64,000 bases of DNA from UBA11612 sp963976395 (GCA_963976395.1 CAXBLG010000001.1:62001-126000), one strand, 5' to 3'. Counted from the stretch's first letter, positions 1-9,896 are shown. Made by a program: numbers and translations. Notes: generated from the letters alone by a model not told the origin.

Positions 1-1163
<1,163 letters not shown>

Positions 1164-1172
1164 GGGCGTATG

Positions 1173-1198
1173 ACCGCGCAGCTACGCGCGGTACTCCA
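1173..1198 (-). promoter_or_regulatory. Leader hairpin between a GGAG and the typA start codon
   Basis: On the minus strand ACCGCGC-GTAGCT-GCGCGGT forms a 7-bp GC-rich stem at about 1173-1192. A GGAG (complement of 1195-1198) lies just upstream of it, and the typA ATG is 10 nt downstream of it. Unfolded, the GGAG is too far from the ATG to act as a Shine-Dalgarno; folded, the spacing becomes about 12 nt. The inverted repeat is seen directly; a role in translation control is inference. Confidence 0.35.
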
Positions 1199-1227
1199 AT
1201 TTTCAGGTTTTTAAGATCAGGGCCACA

Positions 1228-1259
1228 TAAACAAAGCCGGGCGCACACAAGCACCCGGC
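1228..1259 (-). terminator. Rho-independent terminator after the racemase-fold gene
   Basis: Minus-strand GCCGGGTG-CTTGTGTG-CGCCCGGC forms a GC-rich stem (1236-1259), followed by TTTGTTT. It lies downstream of the minus-strand gene ending at 1393 and upstream of typA, so it separates the two transcripts. Confidence 0.65.
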
Positions 1260-1392
1260 CCCCCTTGATGGCGGCTATATATACAGAAGTGCGCCCCGGT
1301 TCAAGCTTAGGAGCGGATGTAGCCCAAAAAAGCCCCTAAAATCCGCTATTTAGGCCCGTTTTCCGACCATAAACCGCTGCTGGCCGCTCCGA

Positions 1393-2178
1393 CTAAGGAT
1401 AATAATGCCGCAAAACGTCGTCGGAGGGGCGTTCGTAGGTCCAGTGGCGGCCGACCCGCGTGCCCGTCCGCTTCCACATCTTGGCGTTCATTTCAGCGAC
1501 CATAACCGGTACACCGATACCGTCCATGATCACCGCGCCGTCCACCTCGCCGATCCCCTGACTGGCCAGCACCTCGGCCAGAATTCCTTCCATCGGAATA
1601 ATTACGTCCGCGCCCTCTTTCACGCATTTGCGCGCAAGGCCCATGAACAGCTCGACATAATCCTTGGGGTCTTCAAAGGCCGCCACCGGCTGCTCTTCTG
1701 TGAAGTCCGGGTCGAGCGGATAGCAGGGCCCGATGCGGTCCTCGAGCCGGTGACGCACAATACTCTGCTTGATGATCCGTAAAATTTGCCGGTTGAGCGT
1801 AATGACCGAAATCGTCTGCCCGAGCGAGCAGCCGACCAGCAGTGATGTTTCGATATGGGAGGACACCGGAATATCCACCGCCGAGCGTAGTTCCGGCAAA
1901 AAGGCATCCAGATAGGTGCCGATGTGAAAGGCATCATAGCCCTCGCGCTCGGCTCTGATCGCGTTGCCGATGAACACCGGCCCAAGCGCGGCATGAAACA
2001 CCGCCGGATAGCGCAACAACTCGGACGGAAGCTTGTTCATCCACGTGCCTTTGGGCACGCCGTGTAAATGCACTTCGGTGCCGGGATCAACCACGCGTGT
2101 GAAATGCTCTTGAAGCTGTTCAGAGTATTTGCCCGACTTGCCCATTTCGGCGGCGGACTGATACCAAATTTTCACCAT
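1393..2178 (-). CDS. Asp/Glu/hydantoin racemase-superfamily protein lacking the usual cysteines
   Basis: A 261-residue cytoplasmic protein with the Asp/Glu/hydantoin racemase fold pattern: PVSSHIETSLLVGCSLGQTI near residues 104-122 followed by an ISVITLN strand, and a GADVIIPMEGI strand-loop near 189-199. In hydantoin and aspartate racemases the two catalytic cysteines sit in a loop like ACFGDPG and a loop like LGCAGM. Here those positions read HIGTYLDA and IPMEGI, with no cysteine. The only nearby cysteine is C117. The fold assignment is fair, but a cofactor-independent racemase reaction is doubtful and I do not name a substrate. It has its own terminator and a GGGAG ribosome site before the ATG. 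It is flanked by typA and an adenosine kinase gene, neither of which suggests a pathway. Confidence 0.75.
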   Translation of the reverse strand: MVKIWYQSAAEMGKSGKYSEQLQEHFTRVVDPGTEVHLHGVPKGTWMNKLPSELLRYPAVFHAALGPVFIGNAIRAEREGYDAFHIGTYLDAFLPELRSAVDIPVSSHIETSLLVGCSLGQTISVITLNRQILRIIKQSIVRHRLEDRIGPCYPLDPDFTEEQPVAAFEDPKDYVELFMGLARKCVKEGADVIIPMEGILAEVLASQGIGEVDGAVIMDGIGVPVMVAEMNAKMWKRTGTRVGRHWTYERPSDDVLRHYYP

Positions 2179-2395
2179 GGATCGCTCCCTCTAAGTCATG
2201 CGTAAGCGCACAAAGCAACTATACCGCTCTTGTTTGTAAAGACGTTGCCCGGCCGGTCAAGGCTGCCTGACCTACGCGGAACAAAGTAAGTTTTTCTACC
2301 GAATTGGCCGGATTGGAACACCTATAGAACCGCTGTTGGCGACGCTTCGGCGTATGTATCTCAACGTTTTAAACCCGCCCTTGGAGCGATGGGGC

Positions 2396-3391
2396 CTATA
2401 GATTTTGCGTTTCCATCATCGCCCGCAAGGGCGATTCAGACCGCGCACCCATTTGCGAAATAATTTTTGCGGCCGCCATGGCGCCAAGCTTAGCGCAACC
2501 TTGCAGATCACGTCCGTGGGTGTAGCCGTATAAGAAGCCCGCCGCGAACAAGTCCCCCGCCCCGGTGGTATCGACAACCTTATCAACCCCCATCGCCGGC
2601 ACCGCCGCCGTCGTTTCGCCATCAAACACCACTGCGCCGTTTGCGCCGCGGGTCATGCACGCCAAGACGTTGGCCGTGCGCAATCGTGAGATCGCAGTGT
2701 CTAACTCGTTTGCTTCATACAGGTGGAAAATCTCTTCTTCGTTGCCGAACAAAAGATCCACATCCTCTTTGATCAGCGTCAGCAAATCGGTACGGTGGCG
2801 ATCGACGACAAACGGGTCCGACAACGATAGTGCCACTTGCCGCCCAGAGTCTTTCGCGGCTTTGCAGGCTTTACGGATTGCCTGCTTTGCGCGCGGTGTA
2901 TCCCACTGATAGCCCTCGATATAGGTGACCCGTGCGGCGGCGATTTTATCGGCATCAATGTCGGCCGGGCTAAGTTCCGTGCAAGCTCCCAGATACGTGT
3001 TCATGGTGCGCTGGCCGTCCGGCGTCACCAGAATCATACAGGTCGCTGTCGGCAATTGACTGGGCCGGTCTTCGCCGCCATGAAAATCAACGCCAACCGA
3101 ACTGATGTCGTGACGGAATATCTCTCCCAATTTATCGTCGCCCACCCGGCCGATGAACGCCGGTGTGCCGCCCAGGGACGCAATGCCTGCCATGGTGTTG
3201 GCTGCAGAACCGCCGGACATTTCCATGGCGCCGCTCATGCGCCCATAAAGAGTCTTGGACTCTTCTGCTGTCACCAGCGCCATGGTGCCTTTGACCATAC
3301 CCGCGCCGGCGATGAAGCCGTCATCGGTGCGTGAGAGAATATCGACAATCGCCGAACCGATGCCGATGACGTCATAGCGTGCGTCCGTCAT
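2396..3391 (-). CDS. PfkB-family adenosine kinase
   Basis: A 331-residue sugar/nucleoside kinase of the PfkB (ribokinase) family, the type usually annotated as adenosine kinase in alphaproteobacteria (adenosine + ATP to AMP + ADP; purine salvage). Visible signatures are the N-terminal substrate-binding segment MSGGSAANTMAGIASLGG at about 58-75 and the C-terminal PfkB signature DTTGAGDLFAAGF, in which D280 of GAGD is the catalytic base. Length is normal for the family. PfkB members also include ribokinase and fructokinase, so the substrate is an assignment from overall resemblance. It stands alone on the minus strand, with 217 bp to the racemase-fold gene downstream. Confidence 0.8.
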   Translation of the reverse strand: MTDARYDVIGIGSAIVDILSRTDDGFIAGAGMVKGTMALVTAEESKTLYGRMSGAMEMSGGSAANTMAGIASLGGTPAFIGRVGDDKLGEIFRHDISSVGVDFHGGEDRPSQLPTATCMILVTPDGQRTMNTYLGACTELSPADIDADKIAAARVTYIEGYQWDTPRAKQAIRKACKAAKDSGRQVALSLSDPFVVDRHRTDLLTLIKEDVDLLFGNEEEIFHLYEANELDTAISRLRTANVLACMTRGANGAVVFDGETTAAVPAMGVDKVVDTTGAGDLFAAGFLYGYTHGRDLQGCAKLGAMAAAKIISQMGARSESPLRAMMETQNL

Positions 3392-3537
3392 GTAAACCTA
3401 TCTACTAATCTTGAGTGGGACTTGTATGAAGCTTGCGTGGGAAATTGAATTCTTGCGGAGTATAACCGCTAAGAGGGCTCTCACAAGTACAGCGTCTTTG
3501 TAAACGGTTTGGAAATGTCTGTTGGAGAACACCTGCA

Positions 3538-4212
3538 ATGATCGGTGCGTTTATCAAGGCATTCGCTCAGCTCAGTGATGGACCGATTGTGCGGGTTATC
3601 GGTCTGAGCATCATCATCGCTCTCGCCGTCTATGCTGCTGTGATCGCGGGTGCCGTGTGGGTTTTAGCGCGAGTGGATATCGGTACTCTGCCTTGGATGG
3701 ACACTGCCGCCGATTGGGGCGGCAGCCTACTGGCGATTATCATCGCAACCTTACTCTTTCCGGGACTCTTCTCGGCCATTGTCGGTTTATTTTTAGAGAC
3801 CGTCGTTGCGGCGGTGGAACGGCGGCATTATCCGGACCTGCCCCCGGCCAATCCGGTCGCTTGGCATGAGGCGGCTCTGGCGGCTTTGCGTCTTGCAGCC
3901 CTTACCATCGGGCTCAATCTGTTGCTGCTTCCGGTTTACCTGCTGGTTATGTTCATTCCACCCTTAAGTTTTGCGCTGTATTACGCCGTAAACGGCCGTC
4001 TGCTGAGCCGGGAATACTTCGAAGTAGTCGCCCTGCGCCGCATGGATGTAGCGAGTGCAACTGCGCTGCGGCAGCGCAGCAGCGGCGCAATTTGGCGGAC
4101 CGGGGCTGCAACCGCAGGCCTGCTGACCGTACCCATTCTCAATCTGTTCGCGCCGGTCATCGGAACCGCCGCCATGGTCCACGTAATTCAAAAATTAACC
4201 CGTGTATCCTAG
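3538..4212 (+). CDS. EI24 (CysZ-like) domain membrane protein
   Basis: A 224-residue integral inner-membrane protein with the EI24/CysZ family layout. Hydrophobic segments lie at about 19-43, 58-85, 113-150 and 183-205, with a conserved-looking NPVAWHEAAL turn between the second and third. CysZ of enterobacteria is a sulfate permease, but most alphaproteobacterial EI24 proteins have no known substrate. No cysteine biosynthesis genes are near, so transport of sulfate is not supported here. The start is an ATG preceded by GGAG at about 10 nt. It is divergent from the adenosine kinase gene and upstream of the bactofilin gene. Confidence 0.75.
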   Translation: MIGAFIKAFAQLSDGPIVRVIGLSIIIALAVYAAVIAGAVWVLARVDIGTLPWMDTAADWGGSLLAIIIATLLFPGLFSAIVGLFLETVVAAVERRHYPDLPPANPVAWHEAALAALRLAALTIGLNLLLLPVYLLVMFIPPLSFALYYAVNGRLLSREYFEVVALRRMDVASATALRQRSSGAIWRTGAATAGLLTVPILNLFAPVIGTAAMVHVIQKLTRVS

Positions 4213-4521
4213 ACTTGCATTCAAGGCTCGGAGTTGCATTTGGGACGGGGATGTCCCTAAGCTATAGGGCCTAAGAAAAAGCGGCGCGGAAACACTGCGC
4301 CCGTACAAACGGACAGGGATGGCTGCGTGTACAACGAGCAGAAACCAGAAGCCGATCAAGGGAAACCGGACGGCACAGCATCAGGCACGGAACCAGCTCA
4401 ACTGGACCTGCGCCGCGCGGCCGAACGCCGAGATGGCGTAAGGCCGCCAACAAAACCATTTAGTGCCCGGCCCCTTTTCAAGGGCAACCTATTCATGGGC
4501 CAACGCGCCAAGGGGAAAATG
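4213..4521 (+). other. Non-coding leader before the bactofilin gene
   Basis: About 310 bp between the EI24 gene and the preferred bactofilin start. The bactofilin frame is open back to a GTG at 4327, adding 65 codons. That extension has no ribosome site and is rich in low-complexity Pro/Arg/Glu residues unlike a bactofilin, so I treat most of it as leader. No clear hairpin or promoter stood out. Confidence 0.4.
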
Positions 4522-4929
4522 ATGTCCGACAGATTCAGTTCCGATCGCTCTTCATTCACACCGCAAATACCGCGACCGCCAGTTCTGCGCGCAGCGGCGA
4601 GCAGCAGCGACGGCAAGCAGCTTGTCATCGGCAAGACAGTTGCCATCAGCGGCGAGATTTCCGGGTGCGAGCGGCTGGTTGTTGAAGGTCATGTCGACGC
4701 AAAGCTGAAAGACGTCAAATTTATCGAGGTCACGCAGAATGGTACGTTCAAAGGCGATGCCGATGTCGAGAACGCCGTGATCGCCGGAGCCTTTGAGGGC
4801 TCACTCAAAGTCAATGGTCACCTAGAAATCGCCGGATCCGGCTCGGTTAAAGGCACGGTAAGTTATAAGACCATCGCCGTGGCCAGCGGCGGGAAGGTGT
4901 TGGGCACAATCGAATCCAGCGGCAGCTAA
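4522..4929 (+). CDS. Bactofilin (polymer-forming cytoskeletal protein)
   Basis: Bactofilins self-assemble without nucleotide into filaments that scaffold cell-wall enzymes or stalk formation on the inner face of the membrane. The 135-residue product has the typical short disordered Pro-rich N-terminus (to about residue 25) followed by the beta-helical core, visible as repeated hydrophobic/Gly strands: GKTVAISGEISGCERLVVEG, then EVTQNGTFKGDADVENAVIAG, then GSLKVNGHLEIAGSGSVKG. The ATG at 4522 is preferred because AGGGG lies 6 nt upstream; ATGs at 4519 and 4495 and a GTG at 4327 are in frame. It converges on nth, 16 bp away. No peptidoglycan hydrolase is adjacent, unlike many bactofilin loci. 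Confidence 0.88.
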   Translation: MSDRFSSDRSSFTPQIPRPPVLRAAASSSDGKQLVIGKTVAISGEISGCERLVVEGHVDAKLKDVKFIEVTQNGTFKGDADVENAVIAGAFEGSLKVNGHLEIAGSGSVKGTVSYKTIAVASGGKVLGTIESSGS

Positions 4930-4945
4930 GGCTGCGCCAACTAGA

Positions 4946-5707
4946 TTATCGTTTGCGGCCAATAACGCCGACAGGTTTTCTCTCGCTTACTTTTTTCTTC
5001 GCGGTTTTCTTTTTCGACGCCGCGTTCTTTTTTATTTTCGCCTTCTTGTTGCGCCGTGCCTCATCCGACTCCGGGGCGGGCGATTTCGGTTTGAACGCGC
5101 AAAGATCGACAACAAGACAACGCCAACATTCCGGCGTACGCGCCTTGCAAATATAACGGCCATGCAAGATCAGCCAATGATGTGCGTGTTGCTTGAATTC
5201 GGCTGGTGTCGTTTTTTCCAGCTTAAGCTCGACGTGCAGTGGTGTTTTGCCCGGCGCGAGACCGGTGCGATTACCGATTCGAAAAATATGAGTGTCCACC
5301 GCAATCGTCGGTTCACCGAAGGCGACATTAAGCACAACATTAGCCGTCTTGCGTCCGACACCCGGCAACTTTTCCAAGGCTTCACGATCACGCGGCACGA
5401 TGCTTTTGTGTTCATCGCGCAAAATTTTAGATAACGCGATAACGTTCTTGGCTTTGGCGTTAAATAAACCGATGGTCTTTATGTAATTTTTAAGGCCCGC
5501 TTCACCAAGGGCCAGCATCTTCTCGGGCGTATCGACGCGCTCGAACAACGGCCCTGTCGCTTTGTTGACGCCAATGTCTGTCGCCTGGGCCGAAAGCACC
5601 ACGGCGACCAACAACGTATACACATTGACGTACTTTAATTCGCTCGCGGGCTCGGGGTTTTGCTCGCGAAGGCGCCGGTAAAATTCTGTAACGTTCTGCG
5701 GTTTCAT
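4946..5707 (-). CDS. nth: Endonuclease III (DNA glycosylase/AP lyase)
   Basis: Nth removes oxidised pyrimidines from DNA and cleaves the abasic site. The 253-residue protein shows the helix-hairpin-helix LPGVGRKTANVV (114-125) with the Schiff-base lysine K120 and the catalytic aspartate D138 in VDTHIFR. The 4Fe-4S loop cysteines are C187, C194, C197 and C203 (C-x6-C-x2-C-x5-C). It is about 40 residues longer than E. coli Nth. The extra is a lysine/alanine-rich C-terminal tail (about 205-253), probably a disordered DNA-binding extension. It starts 6 bp after dapB ends, so the two are co-transcribed. Confidence 0.96.
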   Translation of the reverse strand: MKPQNVTEFYRRLREQNPEPASELKYVNVYTLLVAVVLSAQATDIGVNKATGPLFERVDTPEKMLALGEAGLKNYIKTIGLFNAKAKNVIALSKILRDEHKSIVPRDREALEKLPGVGRKTANVVLNVAFGEPTIAVDTHIFRIGNRTGLAPGKTPLHVELKLEKTTPAEFKQHAHHWLILHGRYICKARTPECWRCLVVDLCAFKPKSPAPESDEARRNKKAKIKKNAASKKKTAKKKVSERKPVGVIGRKR

Positions 5708-5713
5708 CGCGCG

Positions 5714-6511
5714 CTAATCCAGCGCAAGCACATCGCGCATGGAGTAAAGGCCAGGCGGTTGGCCTTTTGACCAGACCGCCGCGCGGACGGCGCCGCGCGC
5801 AAAAATTTCCCGTGATGATGCCTTATGGGTCAGTTCAATCCGCTCGCCGTCGGCGGCAAAAATAACCGTGTGATCGCCCACCACATCGCCGCCGCGCAAA
5901 GTCGCAAAGCCGATTTCACCTGCCGGGCGGGCACCGGTTTGACCATCGCGTGTGCGACGCTCAACGTCCGTCAAATTTACGCCGCGCCCCTTGGCCGCAG
6001 CTTCTCCGAGCCCGAGTGCCGTGCCCGAGGGCGCATCAACTTTATGACGGTGATGCATCTCCACAATATCGATGTCGAATTCTGTCCCGAGCGTCGCCGC
6101 CAGTTTTTGCGTCAGCGCCATAAGCACATTTACCCCAACGCTCATATTAGGGGACTGAACGATAACCGTTTTTGTCGCGGCCTCCGCTATGGCGGTGCGT
6201 TCGCTATCGCCAAGACCCGTGGTCCCAAACACAATCGCCGTACCGGTTTCAGCCGCAAGACCGGCATGCATTTTGGTTGCTGCAGCGATTGTAAAATCAA
6301 TTATCGCATCGCTGGCTTCAAATAAGGCTTTGGTGTCGGTGGTTACGCTCACACCGGCGGGGGCTTCCCCGACAAGGGTGCCAAGGTCTTTGCCCACGGC
6401 CGGACCGCCGGGCTCAACGCCGCCGGACAGGGCACAGCCCGGGGTGGCGAGAACTTCGGCAATCAGCATACGGCCCATACGACCGGCGCAGCCGAGAATT
6501 CCAATTTTCAT
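5714..6511 (-). CDS. dapB: 4-hydroxy-tetrahydrodipicolinate reductase
   Basis: DapB reduces 4-hydroxy-tetrahydrodipicolinate with NAD(P)H in the lysine/meso-diaminopimelate pathway. The 265-residue protein has the N-terminal nucleotide-binding GCAGRMG (7-13), FGTTG near 95-99, and the C-terminal active-site stretch EMHHRHKVDAPSGTA (151-165). That stretch includes the catalytic H153-H154 pair, K157 and the PSGT substrate loop. Length is normal. A GGAG ribosome site precedes the ATG. It lies 119 bp downstream of dnaJ and 6 bp upstream of nth, on the same strand. Confidence 0.97.
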   Translation of the reverse strand: MKIGILGCAGRMGRMLIAEVLATPGCALSGGVEPGGPAVGKDLGTLVGEAPAGVSVTTDTKALFEASDAIIDFTIAAATKMHAGLAAETGTAIVFGTTGLGDSERTAIAEAATKTVIVQSPNMSVGVNVLMALTQKLAATLGTEFDIDIVEMHHRHKVDAPSGTALGLGEAAAKGRGVNLTDVERRTRDGQTGARPAGEIGFATLRGGDVVGDHTVIFAADGERIELTHKASSREIFARGAVRAAVWSKGQPPGLYSMRDVLALD

Positions 6512-6630
6512 GACTCACTCCGAGACCAAATATCTTTTGTTCCGCGCGGAGTATAGGGAGCCAGGGCGCACCGCCCTAGTGCTTTGTTGGTGTCGCCTCT
6601 GTTTGAAACACCGGCACGCACTGTCTGCGA

Positions 6631-7761
6631 TCAGCGAGCGATGTCTTCCAAAAAGTCCTTCACCTTATCCAGAAAGCTAGAGCTTTCCGGGCTATAGGTG
6701 CGGCTATCGCTTTCCGCTTCAAATTCTTTCAACAGTTTTTTCTGCTTGTCGGTGAGGCTCACCGGCACTTCAACCGCCGCCTCAAGGAACATATCGCCGC
6801 GCGCAGCCGAGCGCAGCACACTCATGCCTTTGCCTTTGATGCGGAAGCGGTGGCCGTGCTGGGTGCCCTTGGTGATTTGCACTTTGACACGGCCGCCATC
6901 GACGGTGGGCACTTCCATTTCTCCGCCAAGCGCCGCTGTGGTCATGGGAATCGGTAAGCGCATGAAAAGATTGGCGCCGTCCCGCTGGAAAATACGGTGA
7001 GGTTTGATGGCCAGGAAAATATATAGATCGCCTGGGGGCGCACTGTTCATCCCGACCTCACCCTCTCCGGATAGACGAATGCGTGTGCCCTCTTCGACGC
7101 CGGGCGGAATGGTGACCTCAAGCGATTTTTCTTTGCGCTCGCGGCCCGAGCCACCGCACGTGGGGCACGGATCGGTGATGACTTTGCCGCCGCCATGGCA
7201 GGTGGGGCAGGTGCGCTCGACGGTGAAAAATCCCTGTTGGACGCGCATGCGCCCTGCGCCCCGGCAGGTGGGACAGGTGGACGGCGCGGCGCCGCCCTTC
7301 GAGCCCGAGCCCTTGCACGGCTCGCACGAGATGGATGAGGGTACGGTGATTGAGGCTTTCTTGCCGTGGTAGGCTTCCTCGAGCGTAATCTCCATATTGA
7401 AGCGCACGTCCTGACCGCGCGCCGGACCACGCTGACCCCCGCGCCGGCCCATGATATCGCCGAACATTTCGTCGAAAATATCTGCAAAACCGCCGCCACC
7501 GCCAAAGCCGAAACCACCGGCGCCACCACCGCCTTGCTCAAACGCCGCATGGCCGTAGCGATCATAGGCCGCGCGTTTTTGCTCATCGCGCAGCACATCG
7601 TAAGCTTCACTCAGGTCTTTAAATTTTTGCTCGGCCTTTTCATCACCCGGATTTCGGTCCGGGTGATATTTCATGGCGAGCTTGCGATAGGCTTTCTTGA
7701 GATCTTCGCCTGAGGCGTTCTTCTCGACGCCCAGCAGCTCGTAAAAATCCTTCTTAGCCAT
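6631..7761 (-). CDS. dnaJ: Chaperone DnaJ (Hsp40)
   Basis: DnaJ delivers unfolded clients to DnaK and stimulates its ATPase. The 376-residue protein is a full type I Hsp40. It has a J domain (1-70) with HPD at 33-35, a Gly/Phe-rich linker (about 75-108), and a zinc domain with four CxxCxGxG repeats (CEPCKGSG, CPTCRGAG, CPTCHGGG, CPTCGGSG, about 146-210). Two C-terminal beta-sandwich domains follow. It lies 107 bp after dnaK, separated by a perfect 11-bp hairpin. Confidence 0.98.
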   Translation of the reverse strand: MAKKDFYELLGVEKNASGEDLKKAYRKLAMKYHPDRNPGDEKAEQKFKDLSEAYDVLRDEQKRAAYDRYGHAAFEQGGGGAGGFGFGGGGGFADIFDEMFGDIMGRRGGQRGPARGQDVRFNMEITLEEAYHGKKASITVPSSISCEPCKGSGSKGGAAPSTCPTCRGAGRMRVQQGFFTVERTCPTCHGGGKVITDPCPTCGGSGRERKEKSLEVTIPPGVEEGTRIRLSGEGEVGMNSAPPGDLYIFLAIKPHRIFQRDGANLFMRLPIPMTTAALGGEMEVPTVDGGRVKVQITKGTQHGHRFRIKGKGMSVLRSAARGDMFLEAAVEVPVSLTDKQKKLLKEFEAESDSRTYSPESSSFLDKVKDFLEDIAR

Positions 7762-7791
7762 CTCAACCTAACAATCAGCAGCAAACGGCGC

Positions 7792-7816
7792 CGCCCGATG
7801 CAGGATGCATCGGGCG
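7792..7816 (-). other. Perfect 11-bp hairpin between dnaK and dnaJ
   Basis: CGCCCGATGCA-GGA-TGCATCGGGCG is a perfect inverted repeat with a 3-nt loop in the dnaK-dnaJ gap. On the transcribed minus strand no run of T follows, so it does not look like a full intrinsic terminator. An mRNA-stabilising or partial-attenuation element that lowers dnaJ relative to dnaK would fit, by inference. Confidence 0.55.
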
Positions 7817-7868
7817 AACACTACGAATAAGAATGGATAGAACACAGCCCCCCAGAGCTCTGCATCGT

Positions 7869-9767
7869 TTATTTGTTGTCCTTGTCGACTTCTTCGAAGT
7901 CGGCATCGACAACATCGTCGCCGTCGTCTTTTTTCTCTTCAGCACCGCCGTCGCTCTCGGCTTGCTGATCTTTATACATGGCTTCGCCCATTTTCATGGA
8001 CGCCTGCATCAACTCATCTGAAGCTGCTTTGATTTTTTCGGCGTCGCCGGAATCGAGCACTTCTTTTACGGCGGCGAGCTTTTCCTCAATCTCATTTTTA
8101 TCATCGACCGAGATTTTCTCGCCGTGTTCGCTCAGGCTTTTTTCAGTAGTGTGAATCAAACCGTCGGCATGGTTGCGTGCATCAACGGCCGCGCGCCGTG
8201 TTTTATCTTCTTCGGCATGCGCTTCAGCGTCTTTCACCATTTTATCGATGTCTTCGTCAGACAATCCACCTGAGGCTTGAATGCGGATCTGCTGTTCTTT
8301 ACCCGTGCCCTTATCTTTCGCTGACACGTTGACGATGCCGTTGGCATCGATATCGAAAGTAACTTCCACCTGCGGCACGCCGCGCGGGGCGGACGGCAAT
8401 CCGACCAAGTCGAACTGGCCGAGGATTTTGTTATCCGCCGCCATTTCACGCTCGCCCTGGAACACGCGGATGGTCACCGCCGTTTGATTGTCTTCGGCCG
8501 TTGAGAACACCTGGCTTTTGCGGGTGGGGACCGTGGTATTGCGCTCGATCAGGCGGGTGAACACACCGCCCAATGTTTCGATGCCAAGCGACAGCGGCGT
8601 GACGTCGAGGAGCAGCACGTCTTTCACGTCGCCCTTCAGCACGCCCGCCTGAATGGCCGCACCCATGGCAACCACTTCATCCGGATTCACGCCTTTGTGC
8701 GGCTCGCGACCGAAGAAGTTTTTCACCGTCTCTTGCACTTTGGGCATGCGGGTCATGCCGCCGACGAGAATGACTTCGTCGATTTCGCTGGCTTTGAGGC
8801 CCGCATCCTTGAGCGCCTTTTTACAGGGCTCGACCGTGCGCTGGATCAGTTCGTCAACCAGCGCTTCAAGTTTGGCGCGGGTCAGTTTGATGTTGAGATG
8901 TTTCGGCCCAGACGCATCGGCCGTGATGAACGGCAAGTTCACTTCGGTTTGAGTTGCGCTCGACAATTCAATCTTTGCTTTCTCCGCGCCTTCTTTAAGG
9001 CGCTGAAGCGCAAGACGGTCGTTGCGCAAATCTATACCGGCTTCTTTTTTGAATTCATCGGCGAGGTAATCGATGATACGCGCATCGAAGTCTTCACCGC
9101 CGAGGAACGTGTCGCCGTTGGTGGATTTCACTTCGAACACGCCGTCGCCGATCTCAAGCACGGACACGTCGAACGTACCGCCGCCAAGGTCATAGACCGC
9201 GATCATGCCGCTGCCTTTTTTATCCATGCCATAGGCAAGCGCGGCGGCAGTCGGCTCGTTGATAATGCGCAGCACGTCAAGGCCGGCAATTTTGCCTGCG
9301 TCCTTGGTGGCCTGACGCTGGCTGTCGTTGAAGTACGCCGGAACCGTAATCACGGCTTCGGTGACTTTTTCACCGAGATAAGATTCCGCGTCTTCTTTCA
9401 TTTTTTGCAAAATGAAGGCGGACACTTGGCTGGGCGCATATTTTTCGCCGCGGGCTTCGACCCATGCATCGCCGTTGTCGCCTTTTGTGATCTTGTAGGG
9501 GACCAGCTTCTGGTCCTTCTTGGTAACGGGATCGTCAAAGCGCCGACCGATCAACCGCTTGATGGCGAACAGCGTCGCTTCGGGATTGGTCACCGCCTGG
9601 CGTTTGGCAGGCTGGCCTACAAGGCGCTCGCCGCCCTCGGTGAACGCGACTTGCGACGGCGTGGTCCGATTGCCTTCCGCGTTTTCAATCACGCGGCCGG
9701 TCTTTCCGTCCATAACCGCCACGCAAGAGTTCGTGGTCCCTAAGTCGATTCCGATAACTTTACCCAT
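7869..9767 (-). CDS. dnaK: Chaperone DnaK (Hsp70)
   Basis: DnaK is the ATP-dependent Hsp70 chaperone, working with DnaJ and GrpE (both encoded in this window). The 632-residue protein has the actin-like nucleotide domain (IDLGTTNSCVAV at 6-17; AYDLGGGTFDVS-type phosphate loop near 195; VGGMTRMP near 335), the DVTPLSLGIET linker/substrate-domain junction and a charged C-terminal tail ending EEVDKDNK. A GGA-containing ribosome site precedes the ATG. A promoter-like TTGCAG-N17-TATATA lies about 130 bp upstream. A 348-codon open frame runs antisense through it, which is common for Hsp70 genes and not taken as a gene. Confidence 0.99.
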   Translation of the reverse strand: MGKVIGIDLGTTNSCVAVMDGKTGRVIENAEGNRTTPSQVAFTEGGERLVGQPAKRQAVTNPEATLFAIKRLIGRRFDDPVTKKDQKLVPYKITKGDNGDAWVEARGEKYAPSQVSAFILQKMKEDAESYLGEKVTEAVITVPAYFNDSQRQATKDAGKIAGLDVLRIINEPTAAALAYGMDKKGSGMIAVYDLGGGTFDVSVLEIGDGVFEVKSTNGDTFLGGEDFDARIIDYLADEFKKEAGIDLRNDRLALQRLKEGAEKAKIELSSATQTEVNLPFITADASGPKHLNIKLTRAKLEALVDELIQRTVEPCKKALKDAGLKASEIDEVILVGGMTRMPKVQETVKNFFGREPHKGVNPDEVVAMGAAIQAGVLKGDVKDVLLLDVTPLSLGIETLGGVFTRLIERNTTVPTRKSQVFSTAEDNQTAVTIRVFQGEREMAADNKILGQFDLVGLPSAPRGVPQVEVTFDIDANGIVNVSAKDKGTGKEQQIRIQASGGLSDEDIDKMVKDAEAHAEEDKTRRAAVDARNHADGLIHTTEKSLSEHGEKISVDDKNEIEEKLAAVKEVLDSGDAEKIKAASDELMQASMKMGEAMYKDQQAESDGGAEEKKDDGDDVVDADFEEVDKDNK

Positions 9768-9896
9768 CAGCTCTCATCCTTCCTTAGCGGCAGATATCCA
9801 AAGCCCGGTCGCGGCGCTCCGAATATCCCCTTCGTTAACATGTTAATCCTTCATGGGAACGCACCCTGCACAGGGGACGTGCATAAACTGTGAGGC

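Noticed and set aside
6541..6577. TCCGCGCGGA palindrome and AGGGCG/CGCCCT hairpin between dnaJ and dapB
   Set aside because: Short GC palindromes are expected at this base composition and no T-run follows, so no terminator or operator is called.
8697..9743. A 348-codon open frame antisense to dnaK
   Set aside because: Long antisense frames are a known by-product of Hsp70 codon use; it has no family resemblance and dnaK is certain.
9835..9846. Palindrome TTAACATGTTAA in the dnaK leader, considered as CIRCE or a CtrA site
   Set aside because: It is not the CIRCE sequence, and the TTAA spacing is 4 rather than 7 bp.
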